From: G963675935 sp963719005
Lineage (GTDB): Bacteria; Planctomycetota; Planctomycetia; Pirellulales; Thermoguttaceae
Length of the DNA stretch: 64,000 bases
Direction: 5' to 3'
Assembly (NCBI GenBank): GCA_963719005.1
Contig: CAVRAR010000006.1
Span: forward strand, 109,312 to 173,311
The position numbers and the translations under genes were made by a program. This document shows, piece by piece, positions 6,916 to 15,271 of this stretch. How positions within the stretch are numbered: the first letter of the stretch is position 1; every line of letters starts with the position of its first letter. The notes below the pieces were generated by a model. It was given only the letters and a program-made list of their open reading frames with translations, did not search any database and was not told where the DNA came from.

Positions 6916-8789
6916 GGGGACGGCCTCGGTTGAGTTGTGGGCGGCGTTGGCGTCGGCGGCTTCTTCTGACGGGAATTTCTGGGCGGCATCGCTCGCATCT
7001 TGACCTTCACGCCCTCGACAAGCAACGGATCGCCCTGCACCTCTGCCAAGGCGAGCGCCTTTTCGAATTGTGCCATCGCCTCATCGAAGTGGCCTTCTTC
7101 CGCCAAGGCAAGGCCAAGGCCGCTACGGGCTTCGGCGGAGTTGGGAACGAGTTTCAGCACCTCCCGCAACGGACCGACGGCTTCCGCAGGACGTCCCAGT
7201 TTTCCCAGAGTCATGCCGAGATTGAATTGAGCCAGCGCATAGGTGGGCAGGATTCGCACCGCTTCTCGATAGTGCTCGACGGCCTCGTCGAGCCGCCCGT
7301 GCTCGGCCAAGAAACAGCCGAGATTGTAGTGCGCGATCTTGTTCTCGGACGTGCACTCGATGGTGTGCTGCCAGAGCGATTCACTGTCGTGCCAGTAGGT
7401 GGTTTGCTGCAACGCGCAGATCATTAGCTCCGCGATGACCAGCGATGCGGCCACGCCGCAGAGCCAGGCTCGACGGGGCCACGATCGCACCAGTTGCTCG
7501 ACGCCCCAGGTCAAGCCGATCAGCAGTCCGATTTGCGGCAGGTACATGTAGCGGTCGGCCATGGCCTGCAAGCCCACCTGCGCCAGGCCGATTACCGGCA
7601 CGAGCATCCCCAGGTACCATAGCCAGCCGACGAGCAGATACGGGTTCTTTCGCCGCCGTATCCACACCGCGGTGGTGACGGCTGCCAAGAGGACGAAGGC
7701 AGCGATCGGCTTCCACGCGGGAAAGCCGGCTTGCGGCTGCGGATAATACGCTGCCAGATCGATCGGGCAGAACGACTTGCCAAGGTACGTGACGTACGAT
7801 ACCAGCGCGTTGGCGATTCGGGCGGAAAACGGCGATTCTTCGGCGCCGACGATCGATTCCTCTTGGGCCCAGACGGTCAACGCGCAAGAGGCGACCGTAA
7901 AGAGCAACAGCGGAATCTTCTCGGCGATCAATCGCCACAGCGGCAGTTGGCGAGGCAGACATTCCTGTCTGCCAGAGTTGCCACGGTCTTCGCGGCAGAC
8001 AAGAATGTCTGCCCCACCACGACAAGCTGCCTCACGCCGCAGAGACATCCGTCCGAGCGGCCAGTAGTCCAACAGCAGAAGCACGAAGGGGAGCGTGACC
8101 AGCATCGGCTTGGCCATCAGCCCCAAGGCGAACATCGCCGCCACGGCCAAGTAGCGCGGCAGCGAAAAAGGGCGTCGGACGTAGCCGAGATACGCGGCCA
8201 ACGTCAGTACGAAGAACAGCCCGCTCAACACGTCCTTCCGTTCCGTCACCCAGGCCACAGATTCGACGTGCAGCGGATGAACGGCGAACACGGCGGCGAC
8301 AAAGGCGCTGGGCCAATGATCGCCGGTCATTCGCCGGAGAACCAGGAACAACAAAACGCAGGTGCTTGCATGGAGTAAAACGCTGGTGAGGTGGTGGCCG
8401 CCGGCGTTAGCTCCGTAAATCTGGCAGTCCAGCATGTGCGAGAGCCACGTGAGCGGATGCCAATTGGAGTCGCACCGCATGGTCATCGCCCAGACGATCC
8501 CGTCGAACGTCAGCCCCTCCCTTACGCGCGAGTTGTGATAGATGTAGTCGGGATCGTCGAAATTGACAAACTCGTAAGTGACGGTCTGGCCGAAGACGAG
8601 GGCGACCGCCAGCAGGAGGAAACCGCAGACGGCCCAGACCGCGAGGCGATCTCGGCCCGCGGCGCGCGAAGCCGACGGGGCGGCCGAATCCCGCGAGGTC
8701 ACGGGCAGAGAGGGCGTCTTCGCCGCTCGCTTTCGTTGTCGCCGATTGCGGTCCTTCGGCAAGTCGCCCTCTGGTGAACCACGGCTCAT
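6912..8789 (-). CDS. TMTC-like multi-pass membrane protein with C-terminal TPR repeats (first gene of cluster)
   Basis: This is the first gene of the three-gene minus-strand operon. The ATG at 8789 gives MSRGSPEGDLPKDRN, which aligns with the start of the third paralogue (MSRSRKKGNLPEDRN); a TTG six codons upstream is possible. The 625-residue product has a basic N-terminus, a membrane segment near residues 50-70, the acidic loop FVNFDDPDYIYHN (about 74-86), HPLHVESVAWVTERKDVLSG, about ten membrane segments and TPR repeats from about residue 470 (YNLGCFLAEHGRLDEAVEHY and following). A palindromic element is translated in frame after LLLDYWPLGRMS. The promoter for the operon should lie in the 217 bp between this gene and the divergent serine acetyltransferase gene; I cannot pick out clear -35/-10 boxes. 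Confidence 0.83.
   Translation of the reverse strand: MSRGSPEGDLPKDRNRRQRKRAAKTPSLPVTSRDSAAPSASRAAGRDRLAVWAVCGFLLLAVALVFGQTVTYEFVNFDDPDYIYHNSRVREGLTFDGIVWAMTMRCDSNWHPLTWLSHMLDCQIYGANAGGHHLTSVLLHASTCVLLFLVLRRMTGDHWPSAFVAAVFAVHPLHVESVAWVTERKDVLSGLFFVLTLAAYLGYVRRPFSLPRYLAVAAMFALGLMAKPMLVTLPFVLLLLDYWPLGRMSLRREAACRGGADILVCREDRGNSGRQECLPRQLPLWRLIAEKIPLLLFTVASCALTVWAQEESIVGAEESPFSARIANALVSYVTYLGKSFCPIDLAAYYPQPQAGFPAWKPIAAFVLLAAVTTAVWIRRRKNPYLLVGWLWYLGMLVPVIGLAQVGLQAMADRYMYLPQIGLLIGLTWGVEQLVRSWPRRAWLCGVAASLVIAELMICALQQTTYWHDSESLWQHTIECTSENKIAHYNLGCFLAEHGRLDEAVEHYREAVRILPTYALAQFNLGMTLGKLGRPAEAVGPLREVLKLVPNSAEARSGLGLALAEEGHFDEAMAQFEKALALAEVQGDPLLVEGVKVKMRAMPPRNSRQKKPPTPTPPTTQPRPSP
7953..8018. repeat. 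Palindromic element translated in frame (TMTC-like gene at 6912-8789)
   Basis: A second copy of the inverted element: GGCAGACATTCCTGTCTGCC, a loop of about 20 bp, then GGCAGACAAGAATGTCTGCC. It is translated as GGADILVCREDRGNSGRQEC and occupies the same place relative to LLLDYWPLGR and EKIPLL as in the paralogues. The loop resembles that of the copy at 4010-4078 (GNSGRQECLP in both). Confidence 0.88.
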
Positions 8790-9006
8790 GGAGCATAGTC
8801 TCCCCAAAAACGCATCCAGACGTCCTGAATCCTATCACGAATCGCCCCGGCATGCCAATTCCACGGGCAGTCTGCGGGAAATGGCGATTTGGCAGCGAAA
8901 ATCGCGGCCATCGGCGGCGGGCTTCTTATCTTTTCGTCGCCGCCGGGCCGAAGACAATATCGTATCGCTTGCTTTTGCCGCGTTTTGTGCCTAACATTCC
9001 ATTGCC

Positions 9007-9960
9007 ATGTCCACCGACATTCGACTCAAAGAAGACCTGCCGATCCTGACCGAGCGGATCGTCGATACGTATGCCGAAGTCGGCAGCATCAGCCACTTGG
9101 GCCACTGCCCGCTGCCGAATTACGAGACGATTGTCGCCGCGACCGAAGACCTTAAGGAAATCCTCTATCCCGGCTATCGCCGCCGCGACGGCCTGCACCT
9201 GGGCAACGTCACCTACCACGTCGGCGACCTGATCGACCGGCTGCACGATACGCTGACCTCGCAAATCAGCCGGGCGATCTCGCACGAGGCGATCAAGGAT
9301 GGCCAGTGCGACCCGCGGCAGGCGGGCGAGTTCGAGCGCATCGGCCAAGCGAAGGCGATCGAGTTTCTCGAGCAGTTGCCCGACCTGCGCAAGATTCTGG
9401 CGATGGACGTGAAGGCGGCCTACGACGGCGACCCGGCCTGCAAATCGTTGGACGAGGTGATCTTCTGCTACCCCGGTCTGGAGGCGGTCTCCGTCCACCG
9501 GCTCGCCCATCTCTTACACAAGCTCGAAGTTCCGCTGATCCCGCGGATGATGAGCGAGTGGGCCCATACGCGGACCGGCATCGACATCCACCCCGGCGCC
9601 ACCATCGGCCGCTACTTCTTCATCGACCACGGCACGGGCGTGGTGATCGGCGAGACGACCGAGATCGGCGACTGGGTGAAGCTCTATCAAGGCGTAACCT
9701 TCGGCGCGCGGAGCTTCGCAACCGACGTCGACGGCAACCTGGTCCGCGGCATCAAACGCCACCCGACGATCGAAGACCACGTGGTCATCTACGCCAACGC
9801 GACGATTCTCGGCGGCGGGACGGTGATCGGCCACGACTCGATCATCGGGTCGAGCGTGTGGCTCACCCGATCCGTCCTTCCCGGCAGCATCGTGGCGATG
9901 GAAAGCCCGAAGCTGCGGATCGGCGGCGACGACCCGTCGGATTTCTCGTGGACGATCTGA
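9007..9960 (+). CDS. cysE: Serine O-acetyltransferase
   Basis: This enzyme transfers acetyl from acetyl-CoA to L-serine to give O-acetylserine, the precursor for cysteine synthesis in the cytoplasm. The 317-residue protein has an N-terminal helical domain (about 1-190), including the family segment CYPGLEAVSVHRLAH, followed by a left-handed beta-helix of hexapeptide repeats (GIDIHPGATIG, FIDHGTGVVIGETTEIGD, LYQGVTFG, IYANATILGGGTVIG). The catalytic His lies in the IDHGTG stretch. The length and extended N-terminus fit the long EpsC-like serine acetyltransferases. It is transcribed divergently from the TMTC-like operon. No cysteine synthase gene is adjacent. The C-terminus (DDPSDFSWTI) ends just past the last helix coil. 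Confidence 0.93.
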   Translation: MSTDIRLKEDLPILTERIVDTYAEVGSISHLGHCPLPNYETIVAATEDLKEILYPGYRRRDGLHLGNVTYHVGDLIDRLHDTLTSQISRAISHEAIKDGQCDPRQAGEFERIGQAKAIEFLEQLPDLRKILAMDVKAAYDGDPACKSLDEVIFCYPGLEAVSVHRLAHLLHKLEVPLIPRMMSEWAHTRTGIDIHPGATIGRYFFIDHGTGVVIGETTEIGDWVKLYQGVTFGARSFATDVDGNLVRGIKRHPTIEDHVVIYANATILGGGTVIGHDSIIGSSVWLTRSVLPGSIVAMESPKLRIGGDDPSDFSWTI

Positions 9961-10024
9961 GGCGGGCGAGAAGTTGCGGCGGAGACCGATACGGGATACA
10001 ATGGGTATGTTTGGAGGGTCAGCC

Positions 10025-10264
10025 ATGCCACAAGTCAATATTCCAGAAGCGCTCTTTCGAGAGGTCGAGAAGGTGTTGCCCAGCGCCGTTTCTCCCGATG
10101 AGTTCATCGTAACAGCGGTTCGGGAGAAACTGACTTTCGAGGGACAGAAGAGCGAATTCTACAAACTCTCAAACCAGACTCGCGCGGCAATGGCGGCAAA
10201 AGGGTTGGCGGAATCGGAGATTCTGACGGAGTTTGAATCAGCCCGACGCTCTCGGAACAGCTAG
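10025..10264 (+). CDS. Antitoxin-like small protein paired with PIN toxin
   Basis: This 79-residue protein starts at the ATG at 10025 (MPQVNIPEALFREVEKVL), preceded by GGAGGGTCAGCC. A longer reading from 9974 lacks a good ribosome-binding site. The N-terminal strand plus helix (VNIPEALFREVEKVLP, then DEFIVTAVREKLTF) resembles ribbon-helix-helix antitoxins that bind their own promoter, and the charged C-terminal helix would wrap the toxin. It ends 6 bp before the PIN-domain gene, the classic antitoxin-toxin order. The specific antitoxin family is not certain; the pairing is the main evidence. Confidence 0.72.
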   Translation: MPQVNIPEALFREVEKVLPSAVSPDEFIVTAVREKLTFEGQKSEFYKLSNQTRAAMAAKGLAESEILTEFESARRSRNS

Positions 10265-10270
10265 CCCGTA

Positions 10271-10669
10271 ATGGAACCACTGGTAGTCGATGCAAATCCG
10301 ATACTGTCCGCTCTGCTCGGCGGTGCCGCACGGGAGGTGCTGTTCTCGGGGAGGTATGCGTTCTACTCGACTCAGCACGCTCTTTTTGAGGTCGCCAAGT
10401 ACTTGTCCTCTCTGGCCAAACGATTGGAGTTGCCCGAGTCCGACTTGCTTCGGCAGTATCAGTTGTTGCCGATCATTGCCTGTCAGCCGGAAGAGTACGA
10501 TTTCTCTCTAACGGACGCCGAGCGTTTGATCGGCGGGCGTGATCCGAAGGATGTGCCGATTTTGGCCCTGGCGATCAGTCTTCGGTGTCCCCTGTGGACC
10601 GACGATCGAGATTTCGACGGCGTTTCTGTCGTTTCGATCATGAGAACGGCGGACTTACTCGCCAGGTAG
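10271..10669 (+). CDS. PIN-domain ribonuclease toxin (VapC-like)
   Basis: This 132-residue PIN domain has the expected acidic residues for a Mg2+-dependent RNase active site: D7 in LVVDANPILSAL, E40 in ALFEVAKYL, D91/D94 in GGRDPKDVPILALA and D111-D114 in WTDDRDFDG. PIN toxins of this kind cleave tRNA or rRNA when released from their antitoxin. The gene follows its probable antitoxin by 6 bp and is likely co-transcribed and co-regulated with it. It ends 8 bp from the converging hisH gene, so the two transcripts run into each other. Confidence 0.86.
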   Translation: MEPLVVDANPILSALLGGAAREVLFSGRYAFYSTQHALFEVAKYLSSLAKRLELPESDLLRQYQLLPIIACQPEEYDFSLTDAERLIGGRDPKDVPILALAISLRCPLWTDDRDFDGVSVVSIMRTADLLAR

Positions 10670-10677
10670 CCGGGCTT

Positions 10678-11283
10678 CTACAACTCCGCGAAGTTTTTGA
10701 GCATCTTCAACCCTTCGGCCTGGCTCTTCTCGGGATGAAACTGGGTGGCGAAGACGTTGTCGCGCCAGACCATCGCGCAGAACGGGCCGCCGTAATCGGT
10801 TTCGGCGGCGATCACCTCGGCGTCTTTCGGCACGACGTAATAGGAATGGACGAAATAGACGTAGGCCCCCTCGGCCACTCCGCTTAAGACCGGGGCCGGA
10901 CGGCGGATGTTCAGTTGGTTCCAGCCCATGTGCGGCACGGCGTACTCTTTGGGCAGATCGAATCGGACACACTCGCCGCGGAGCACGCCGAGCCCTTCGT
11001 GCCGGCCGTTTTCGTAACTCACGTCGAACAGCAGTTGCAGGCCCAGGCAGATTCCCAGGAACGGCTTGCCCGAGTCGATGGCCTGCAACACAGGCTTGAC
11101 CAGATCGAGGCGGCGCAACTCGGCGGCGGCGTCCTCGAAGGCCCCCACGCCCGGCAAAACCACTTTCGCGGCGGCGGCCACCTGGGCGGGGTCGCTCGTG
11201 ACGACGGCCTGATGGCCGACCTTCTCGAAGGCCTTCTGCACGCTGCGCAGATTGCCCATGCCGTAGTCGATGATGGCGATCAT
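10678..11283 (-). CDS. hisH: Imidazole glycerol phosphate synthase, glutaminase subunit HisH
   Basis: HisH hydrolyses glutamine and passes ammonia to HisF, which forms imidazole glycerol phosphate and AICAR in histidine biosynthesis. The 201-residue protein is a class I glutamine amidotransferase: IIDYGMGNLRSV at the N-terminus, oxyanion-strand LPGVGAF, the nucleophilic Cys in GICLGLQLLF, PHMGWN, YFVHSYYV and the catalytic His and Glu in ATQFHPEKSQ. The ATG at 11283 (MIAIIDYGMG) fits the family start better than the ATG nine codons upstream. No hisF, hisA or other his gene is within view, so hisH stands alone here, which is common in planctomycetes. Confidence 0.94.
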   Translation of the reverse strand: MIAIIDYGMGNLRSVQKAFEKVGHQAVVTSDPAQVAAAAKVVLPGVGAFEDAAAELRRLDLVKPVLQAIDSGKPFLGICLGLQLLFDVSYENGRHEGLGVLRGECVRFDLPKEYAVPHMGWNQLNIRRPAPVLSGVAEGAYVYFVHSYYVVPKDAEVIAAETDYGGPFCAMVWRDNVFATQFHPEKSQAEGLKMLKNFAEL

Positions 11284-11418
11284 GGGGAGGGATGGGGAGT
11301 CAGGGATCAAGGGTCTGTAGACTCCACCTTAATCCACTGATCGGCAAGCTGCAAGCGGTTCTGGCGGGCGGTGAACCGCCCACCCCTCGCTTTTCAATCC
11401 GCAATCTTCAATCTTCCT

Positions 11419-12240
11419 CTAGCTCTTCCGATCGGGATAGACCACGAACTCGATGCGGCGGTTGCGTTGCTTCCCTTCTGGCGTGGCGTTGGAGACGACC
11501 GGATGGTTCGGGCCGTGGCCGGTGACGAACAACTGGTTGCCCTGCAAACGCGAGCGGCTGATCAAGACGTCGTAGACGGACAGGGCGCGGGCGACCGAAA
11601 GCTCGTGGTTGTTGCGCCATTGGCCGCCCGCCACCGGATCGTTGTCGGTGTAGCCCTCGATGCCGATCATCTGATCGGGATACACGCGGGCGATCTCCAC
11701 CGCCACGTCGGTAATCAAATTGGCCGCGCCGGGACGCAGCCGGGCGGTGCCTGGCTCGAACAGGGCGTTGCCGGGCAGCTCGATGCGAACCACTTCGCCG
11801 TCGCGGCGCACGAAAGCGCCCGCAATGTTCACCGCCGGTAGCGTCTGTTGCAGGCTGCTGTTCGGGTCGATCGTAACGCCCCCCTGCCGTTGCATCGAGG
11901 CGTTTAGTACCTGAACTCGCTTATCGATGTTCTCCTTTTCCGCGCGGGTTTGGGCAAGTTGCGACGTTACGCTCCGCAACTGGTCGCGAAGCGCCGCAAG
12001 CTGGTCTTCCGAAACTTTCGTCTGCTGCCGGGCTTGGGCCAAAAGCGTGTCTTTTTCCTGGTTGTCGCGATCCAACGCATACGCCCGATCTTGAAGCTGC
12101 TGGTACTGCCGCGACGAGGCGGCCTGCTGCTGCTCGAGCTGGGTAATCCGTCCCTTCATTACCATCGGGTTGTCGGCGCAGCCGGCGACCAACAACGACA
12201 TGCACGCCCACAACCATGGTATGCGTGCCAACCGTGACAT
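11419..12240 (-). CDS. OmpA-family lipoprotein with coiled coil
   Basis: This 273-residue protein starts at the ATG at 12240, which has a strong AAGGAGG site eight bases upstream; the ORF runs 68 codons further but with no coding character. The N-terminus is a lipoprotein signal (WLWACMSLLVAGC, lipobox Cys at residue 21). Residues 30-115 form a Gln/Arg-rich coiled coil (QLEQQQAASSRQYQQLQDRA and onward). The C-terminal half (about 160-270) is an OmpA-like peptidoglycan-binding domain with IEGYTDND, NHELSVARALSVYDVL and RNRRIEFVVYP. It probably links an outer layer to peptidoglycan or spans the periplasm. It is upstream of hisH on the same strand but 135 bp away, so probably not in the same operon. 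Confidence 0.88.
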   Translation of the reverse strand: MSRLARIPWLWACMSLLVAGCADNPMVMKGRITQLEQQQAASSRQYQQLQDRAYALDRDNQEKDTLLAQARQQTKVSEDQLAALRDQLRSVTSQLAQTRAEKENIDKRVQVLNASMQRQGGVTIDPNSSLQQTLPAVNIAGAFVRRDGEVVRIELPGNALFEPGTARLRPGAANLITDVAVEIARVYPDQMIGIEGYTDNDPVAGGQWRNNHELSVARALSVYDVLISRSRLQGNQLFVTGHGPNHPVVSNATPEGKQRNRRIEFVVYPDRKS

Positions 12241-12383
12241 GGCATCCTCCTTGCGTTCCCCTCGAATGAAGGGTGTCTGCGCGAAACCCGTGGCGACAAG
12301 TGGGGCGGATGGTAGCAAGACGGCCAGGGGGGGGCAAGGGCAATTCTGGGGCAAGAAATTCGCCGCGATGGGAGCGATGCGAC

Positions 12384-12413
12384 GTATGGGACGTATGGAT
12401 CCCATTCGTCCCA
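12384..12413. repeat. Imperfect palindrome in intergenic region
   Basis: ATGGGACGTATGGATCCCAT and the adjoining TCGTCCCAT form an imperfect inverted repeat in the 297 bp between the divergent lipoprotein and MFS genes. A degenerate GGGA-CGTATGG motif recurs just before it. It could be a small intergenic repeat or an operator. The rest of the interval shows nothing else recognisable. Confidence 0.45.
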
Positions 12414-12537
12414 TATCTCCCATAATATCCTGTGTAGCAATCACCTATTGCTCTCGCCCCGCCCGTTGTCACGGCGGGGCGGGTCACCTATACTGCCCAG
12501 ATGTAAGAGACTCGCCCTCGGGGCGGGAGGAAATGGC

Positions 12538-13908
12538 ATGGAGGAGGGCAACAGATCGCTAACAAGGGGCCAGTGGCTGGTGCTGGCGGCGGCGTTTCTC
12601 GGCTGGATGTTCGACGGCGTCGAGATCGGCCTCTTCCCGCTGGTCGGCCGCGCCGCACTGCAAGACCTCTTGAAAGTCACGGACGAGCGGCAGGTGATGG
12701 CCTGGATGAGCCGAATCACCGCCTGCTTCCTGGTCGGCGCCGCCGTCGGCGGCGTTTCGTTGGGCTGGCTGGGCGACAAAATCGGTCGAGTGCGCGGCAT
12801 GGTCGCCTGCATGTTGACGTATTCGATCTTCACGGGCCTGTGCTATTTCGTGACGACCCCTTGGCAGATGGGGGCGTGCATCTTCGTGGCGGCGCTGGGG
12901 ATGGGCGGCGAGTGGTCGCTGGCCGTCGCCCTGGTCGTCGAGTGCTGGCCCGAACGGCATCGCCCCAAGCTGGCCGGCATCATCGGGGCGGCGTGCAACG
13001 TCGGACTGTTGTTCATCGCGGTGGTGGCGCTCACGCGGCAAGTGACTCTGACCGATTGGCGCTGGCTGATGCTGGTCGGCGCAAGCCCCGCCGTGCTGGC
13101 GCTGCTGATCCTCGCCTTCGTGCCGGAATCGGAACGCTGGAAGGCCTCGCTGAAGAAGGGGGGCAGAAGCCCGATTATCGCGATCTTCGAGCCGGGGGTT
13201 CTCAGCAAAACGGTCTTCGCCGCGATACTCTCCGGCATTCCGCTGATCGGCACTTGGGCGGCCGTCTCGGCTTATATCCCCACCTGGGTCGACGACATGA
13301 ACCAGGTGCAGGAAGCGAGGAAACGCTTGACGGGCGAAGACCTCGCAAAGTACGAGGCGACCAAGATACGCCAGGAGAAGCGGGCCCTGCTGAAGGTATT
13401 GCTCACCGGCGAGCAGTGGAGCGAGGTGCGGGACTTGACTGCGAAGAGCAAGGCCTCGGCGCAGGTTCTCATGGGCATCGGCGCGATCATCGGCTGTCTG
13501 GCGGCGTCGGTCGTCGGCGGCATGTTCGGGCGGCGGCCCGTCTACTTCGGCCTCTGCCTGCTCTCCTTTCTTTCGGCCAGTTATCTGTTTCGCTATCTGA
13601 CCGAGTTCAATGCCTGGTTCCTGTTCGTCGTGTTTATCGTCGGCGGCATAACGGCGGCGTTTTACGGCTGGCTGCCGCTTTATTTGCCGGAACTGTTTCC
13701 CACGCGGATACGAGCGACGGGTCAGGGGCTTTCCTTCAACTTCGGCCGCGTGCTGGCCGCCGGCGGAACGCTCTGCTTGGGACAGTTCTTCGGGCTCTTC
13801 GGCGGCGACTACGGCCGAGCGATGGGCGCCGTGGCTCTGGTCTATCTGTTGGGAATGGTCGTCATCTGGTTCGCCCCGGAAACCCGCGGAATGCCGTTGC
13901 CGGATTGA
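12538..13908 (+). CDS. MFS transporter (sugar/metabolite:H+ symporter-like)
   Basis: This 456-residue protein has about twelve hydrophobic segments in two halves and the MFS signatures GWMFDGVEIGLFPLV in TM1, GWLGDKIGRVRGM between TM2 and TM3, GGEWSLAVALVVECWPERHR in TM5, and GWLPLYLPELFPTRIRATGQG near TM11. The DG.E in TM1 and PTRIRATGQG fit the sialate/aromatic-acid-like symporters of the inner membrane. A charged insert (about residues 250-310, VQEARKRLTGEDLAKYEATK) in the central cytoplasmic loop is longer than usual. I chose the ATG at 12538, after GGGAGGAAATGGC; the frame extends upstream without a better start. The substrate cannot be assigned. Confidence 0.88.
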   Translation: MEEGNRSLTRGQWLVLAAAFLGWMFDGVEIGLFPLVGRAALQDLLKVTDERQVMAWMSRITACFLVGAAVGGVSLGWLGDKIGRVRGMVACMLTYSIFTGLCYFVTTPWQMGACIFVAALGMGGEWSLAVALVVECWPERHRPKLAGIIGAACNVGLLFIAVVALTRQVTLTDWRWLMLVGASPAVLALLILAFVPESERWKASLKKGGRSPIIAIFEPGVLSKTVFAAILSGIPLIGTWAAVSAYIPTWVDDMNQVQEARKRLTGEDLAKYEATKIRQEKRALLKVLLTGEQWSEVRDLTAKSKASAQVLMGIGAIIGCLAASVVGGMFGRRPVYFGLCLLSFLSASYLFRYLTEFNAWFLFVVFIVGGITAAFYGWLPLYLPELFPTRIRATGQGLSFNFGRVLAAGGTLCLGQFFGLFGGDYGRAMGAVALVYLLGMVVIWFAPETRGMPLPD

Positions 13909-13910
13909 GT

Positions 13911-14038
13911 GGGCAGTCGGCAGAGGGCAGTAGGCAGTAGGCAGTGCGTTGTGGATCGGGAGAAATGGGAAGCATGGTTGGGTGTGCCACCCAAGCGTCA
14001 CCCAGCAATCAACAATCAACAATCAGCAATCGACAATC
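13911..14038. repeat. Low-complexity repeats before the parA-like gene
   Basis: The 135 bp between the MFS and ParA-like genes hold two short-period repeats: GGCAGTAGGCAGTAGGCAGT at about 13926-13945, and a run of CAACAATCAACAATCAGCAATC type at about 14004-14038. They are read through in frame by an upstream extension of the ParA ORF, but the encoded residues have no protein character. A weaker AATCCGCAATCTTCAATC run lies at about 11395-11415. Confidence 0.6.
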
Positions 14039-14043
14039 TTCTC

Positions 14044-14832
14044 ATGCGTTCCATTGCCATCATGAACCAGAAGGGCGGGGTCGGCAAGACGACTACCGCG
14101 GTGAACTTGAGCGCCGCGTTGGCCGCTACCGGGCAGCGCGTGTGCCTGGTGGACCTCGACCCGCAGGCCCATGCCACGCTGCACTTCGGCGTCGAGCCCG
14201 TTCCGGAGGAGGCTTCGATCTACCAGTTGCTGACCAGCAAGACGCGAGTTAGCGAGGTGTGCCGGCAGGTGGGGGAAAATCTCTGGCTGATCCCGTCGAG
14301 CCTGGACCTGGCGGCGGCCGAACTGGAGTTGGTCAGCGTGATCGGCCGGGAAGCAATCCTCCGCGACAAGCTCCACGACGATCCGCCGGCGGTCGATTAC
14401 CTATTTGTCGATTGCCCACCATCGCTGGGCATTCTCACGCTCAACGCGCTGGCGGCGGTCAACGAGGTCTTTATCCCGTTGCAACCGCACTTTCTTGCCC
14501 TGCACGGCCTGAGCAAGCTGCTGGAGACGATCGACCTTGTGGCGGAGCGGCTCAACGGGCAACTGAAGCTCACCGGCGTGATTCTCTGCATGTACGACGG
14601 CGGCACGCGGCTGGCGGCCGAGGTGGGCAACGACATGGACGAGTTCTTTCGCAAAGCCCGCGGACAGCCGACCCCCTGGGCCGACGCGCAGACCTTCCAG
14701 ACGCGGATTCGCCGCAATGTTCGGCTGGCGGAGGCGCCGAGTTTCGGCAAGTCGATCTTCCAATATGCGCCCGACTCTCACGGCGCCGAGGACTATAAGC
14801 GGCTGGCAGAGGAGATTGCGCGCGCCGGTTAG
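14044..14832 (+). CDS. ParA/Soj-family chromosome-partitioning-type ATPase
   Basis: This 262-residue P-loop ATPase carries the deviant Walker A motif of the ParA/MinD group, NQKGGVGKTTT, with the signature Lys at residue 10 and the P-loop Lys at 15. It also has Walker A' LVDLDPQAHAT (about 35-45) and Walker B-like FVDCPPSLGILTLNAL. Family members bind DNA non-specifically in the ATP state and position plasmids, chromosomes or protein cargo. The start MRSIAIMNQ at 14044 fits the family; the preceding frame is repeat sequence. No parB or centromere-like iterons follow, so it may be an orphan that partitions a protein complex. A canonical Soj role is possible only if ParB is encoded elsewhere. 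Confidence 0.88.
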   Translation: MRSIAIMNQKGGVGKTTTAVNLSAALAATGQRVCLVDLDPQAHATLHFGVEPVPEEASIYQLLTSKTRVSEVCRQVGENLWLIPSSLDLAAAELELVSVIGREAILRDKLHDDPPAVDYLFVDCPPSLGILTLNALAAVNEVFIPLQPHFLALHGLSKLLETIDLVAERLNGQLKLTGVILCMYDGGTRLAAEVGNDMDEFFRKARGQPTPWADAQTFQTRIRRNVRLAEAPSFGKSIFQYAPDSHGAEDYKRLAEEIARAG

Positions 14833-15271
14833 CGGGCATTTCTCACCACGCGGGGAGATTGACCAACAGTGTGCCACTGCTTCGTAGAAGCAGTGCCGGG
14901 CGTAACGTGGCGCCTATGCACTGCTTGTGCCAGGCAGTGGCACACGGTGACGGGCGCATCGAGAAGCGGCAGACTTGGCCGGTAAACTTGCCACACGCGT
15001 CGCCGCCGCCGCTCAGCAAAAGTCTTGCCGGACCGTTACATTTTGCCACTGATACCCGCTCTGCGGCGCGAAGCTTTAGCGATGGGATCGAAATGCCGCA
15101 GCGTGGCTAAATGCATACCTTGGGCGGACACAGGGGTAACGCGGGTTATCGCATCGCATCATTCGGAAAAAGCCCGTCAGGTGACGATTTCGTCGAAATT
15201 GTCGGAGGCGGTACGACGATTTCTGTAACGAGATTTACGGATTCACCAGTTTCCCAGGAAAGGAGTCTGAT
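14833..15271. other. Intergenic region with hairpin repeat
   Basis: These 439 bp separate the ParA-like and BBP7 genes. The first part holds a 77-bp hairpin element (14869-14945). The last part should contain the BBP7 promoter and ends in a good ribosome-binding site (GGAAAGGAG) about seven bases before the ATG at 15272. I see no RNA gene and no convincing ORF. Confidence 0.55.
14869..14945. repeat. 77-bp hairpin repeat, copy 1
   Basis: The element begins GTGTGCCACTGCTTCGTAG and ends GGCAGTGGCACAC. Outer arms GTGTGCCACTGC/GCAGTGGCACAC pair, and each half also folds on itself: CACTGCTTC...GAAGCAGTG on the left and CACTGCTTG...GCAGTG on the right. The same unit occurs at 16727-16803 and 57229-57305, always between genes. 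It has no coding capacity of its own and may act as a transcript-end hairpin or a small non-autonomous mobile repeat. Confidence 0.85.

Noticed and set aside
5620..6933. A 437-codon plus-strand frame opposite the TMTC-like gene
   Set aside because: Gln/Arg/Asp-rich nonsense; the minus strand has membrane segments and TPRs.
12559..14022. A 487-codon minus-strand frame opposite the MFS transporter
   Set aside because: Composition is Arg/Gln/His/Asp-rich without domains, while the plus strand has clear MFS signatures.
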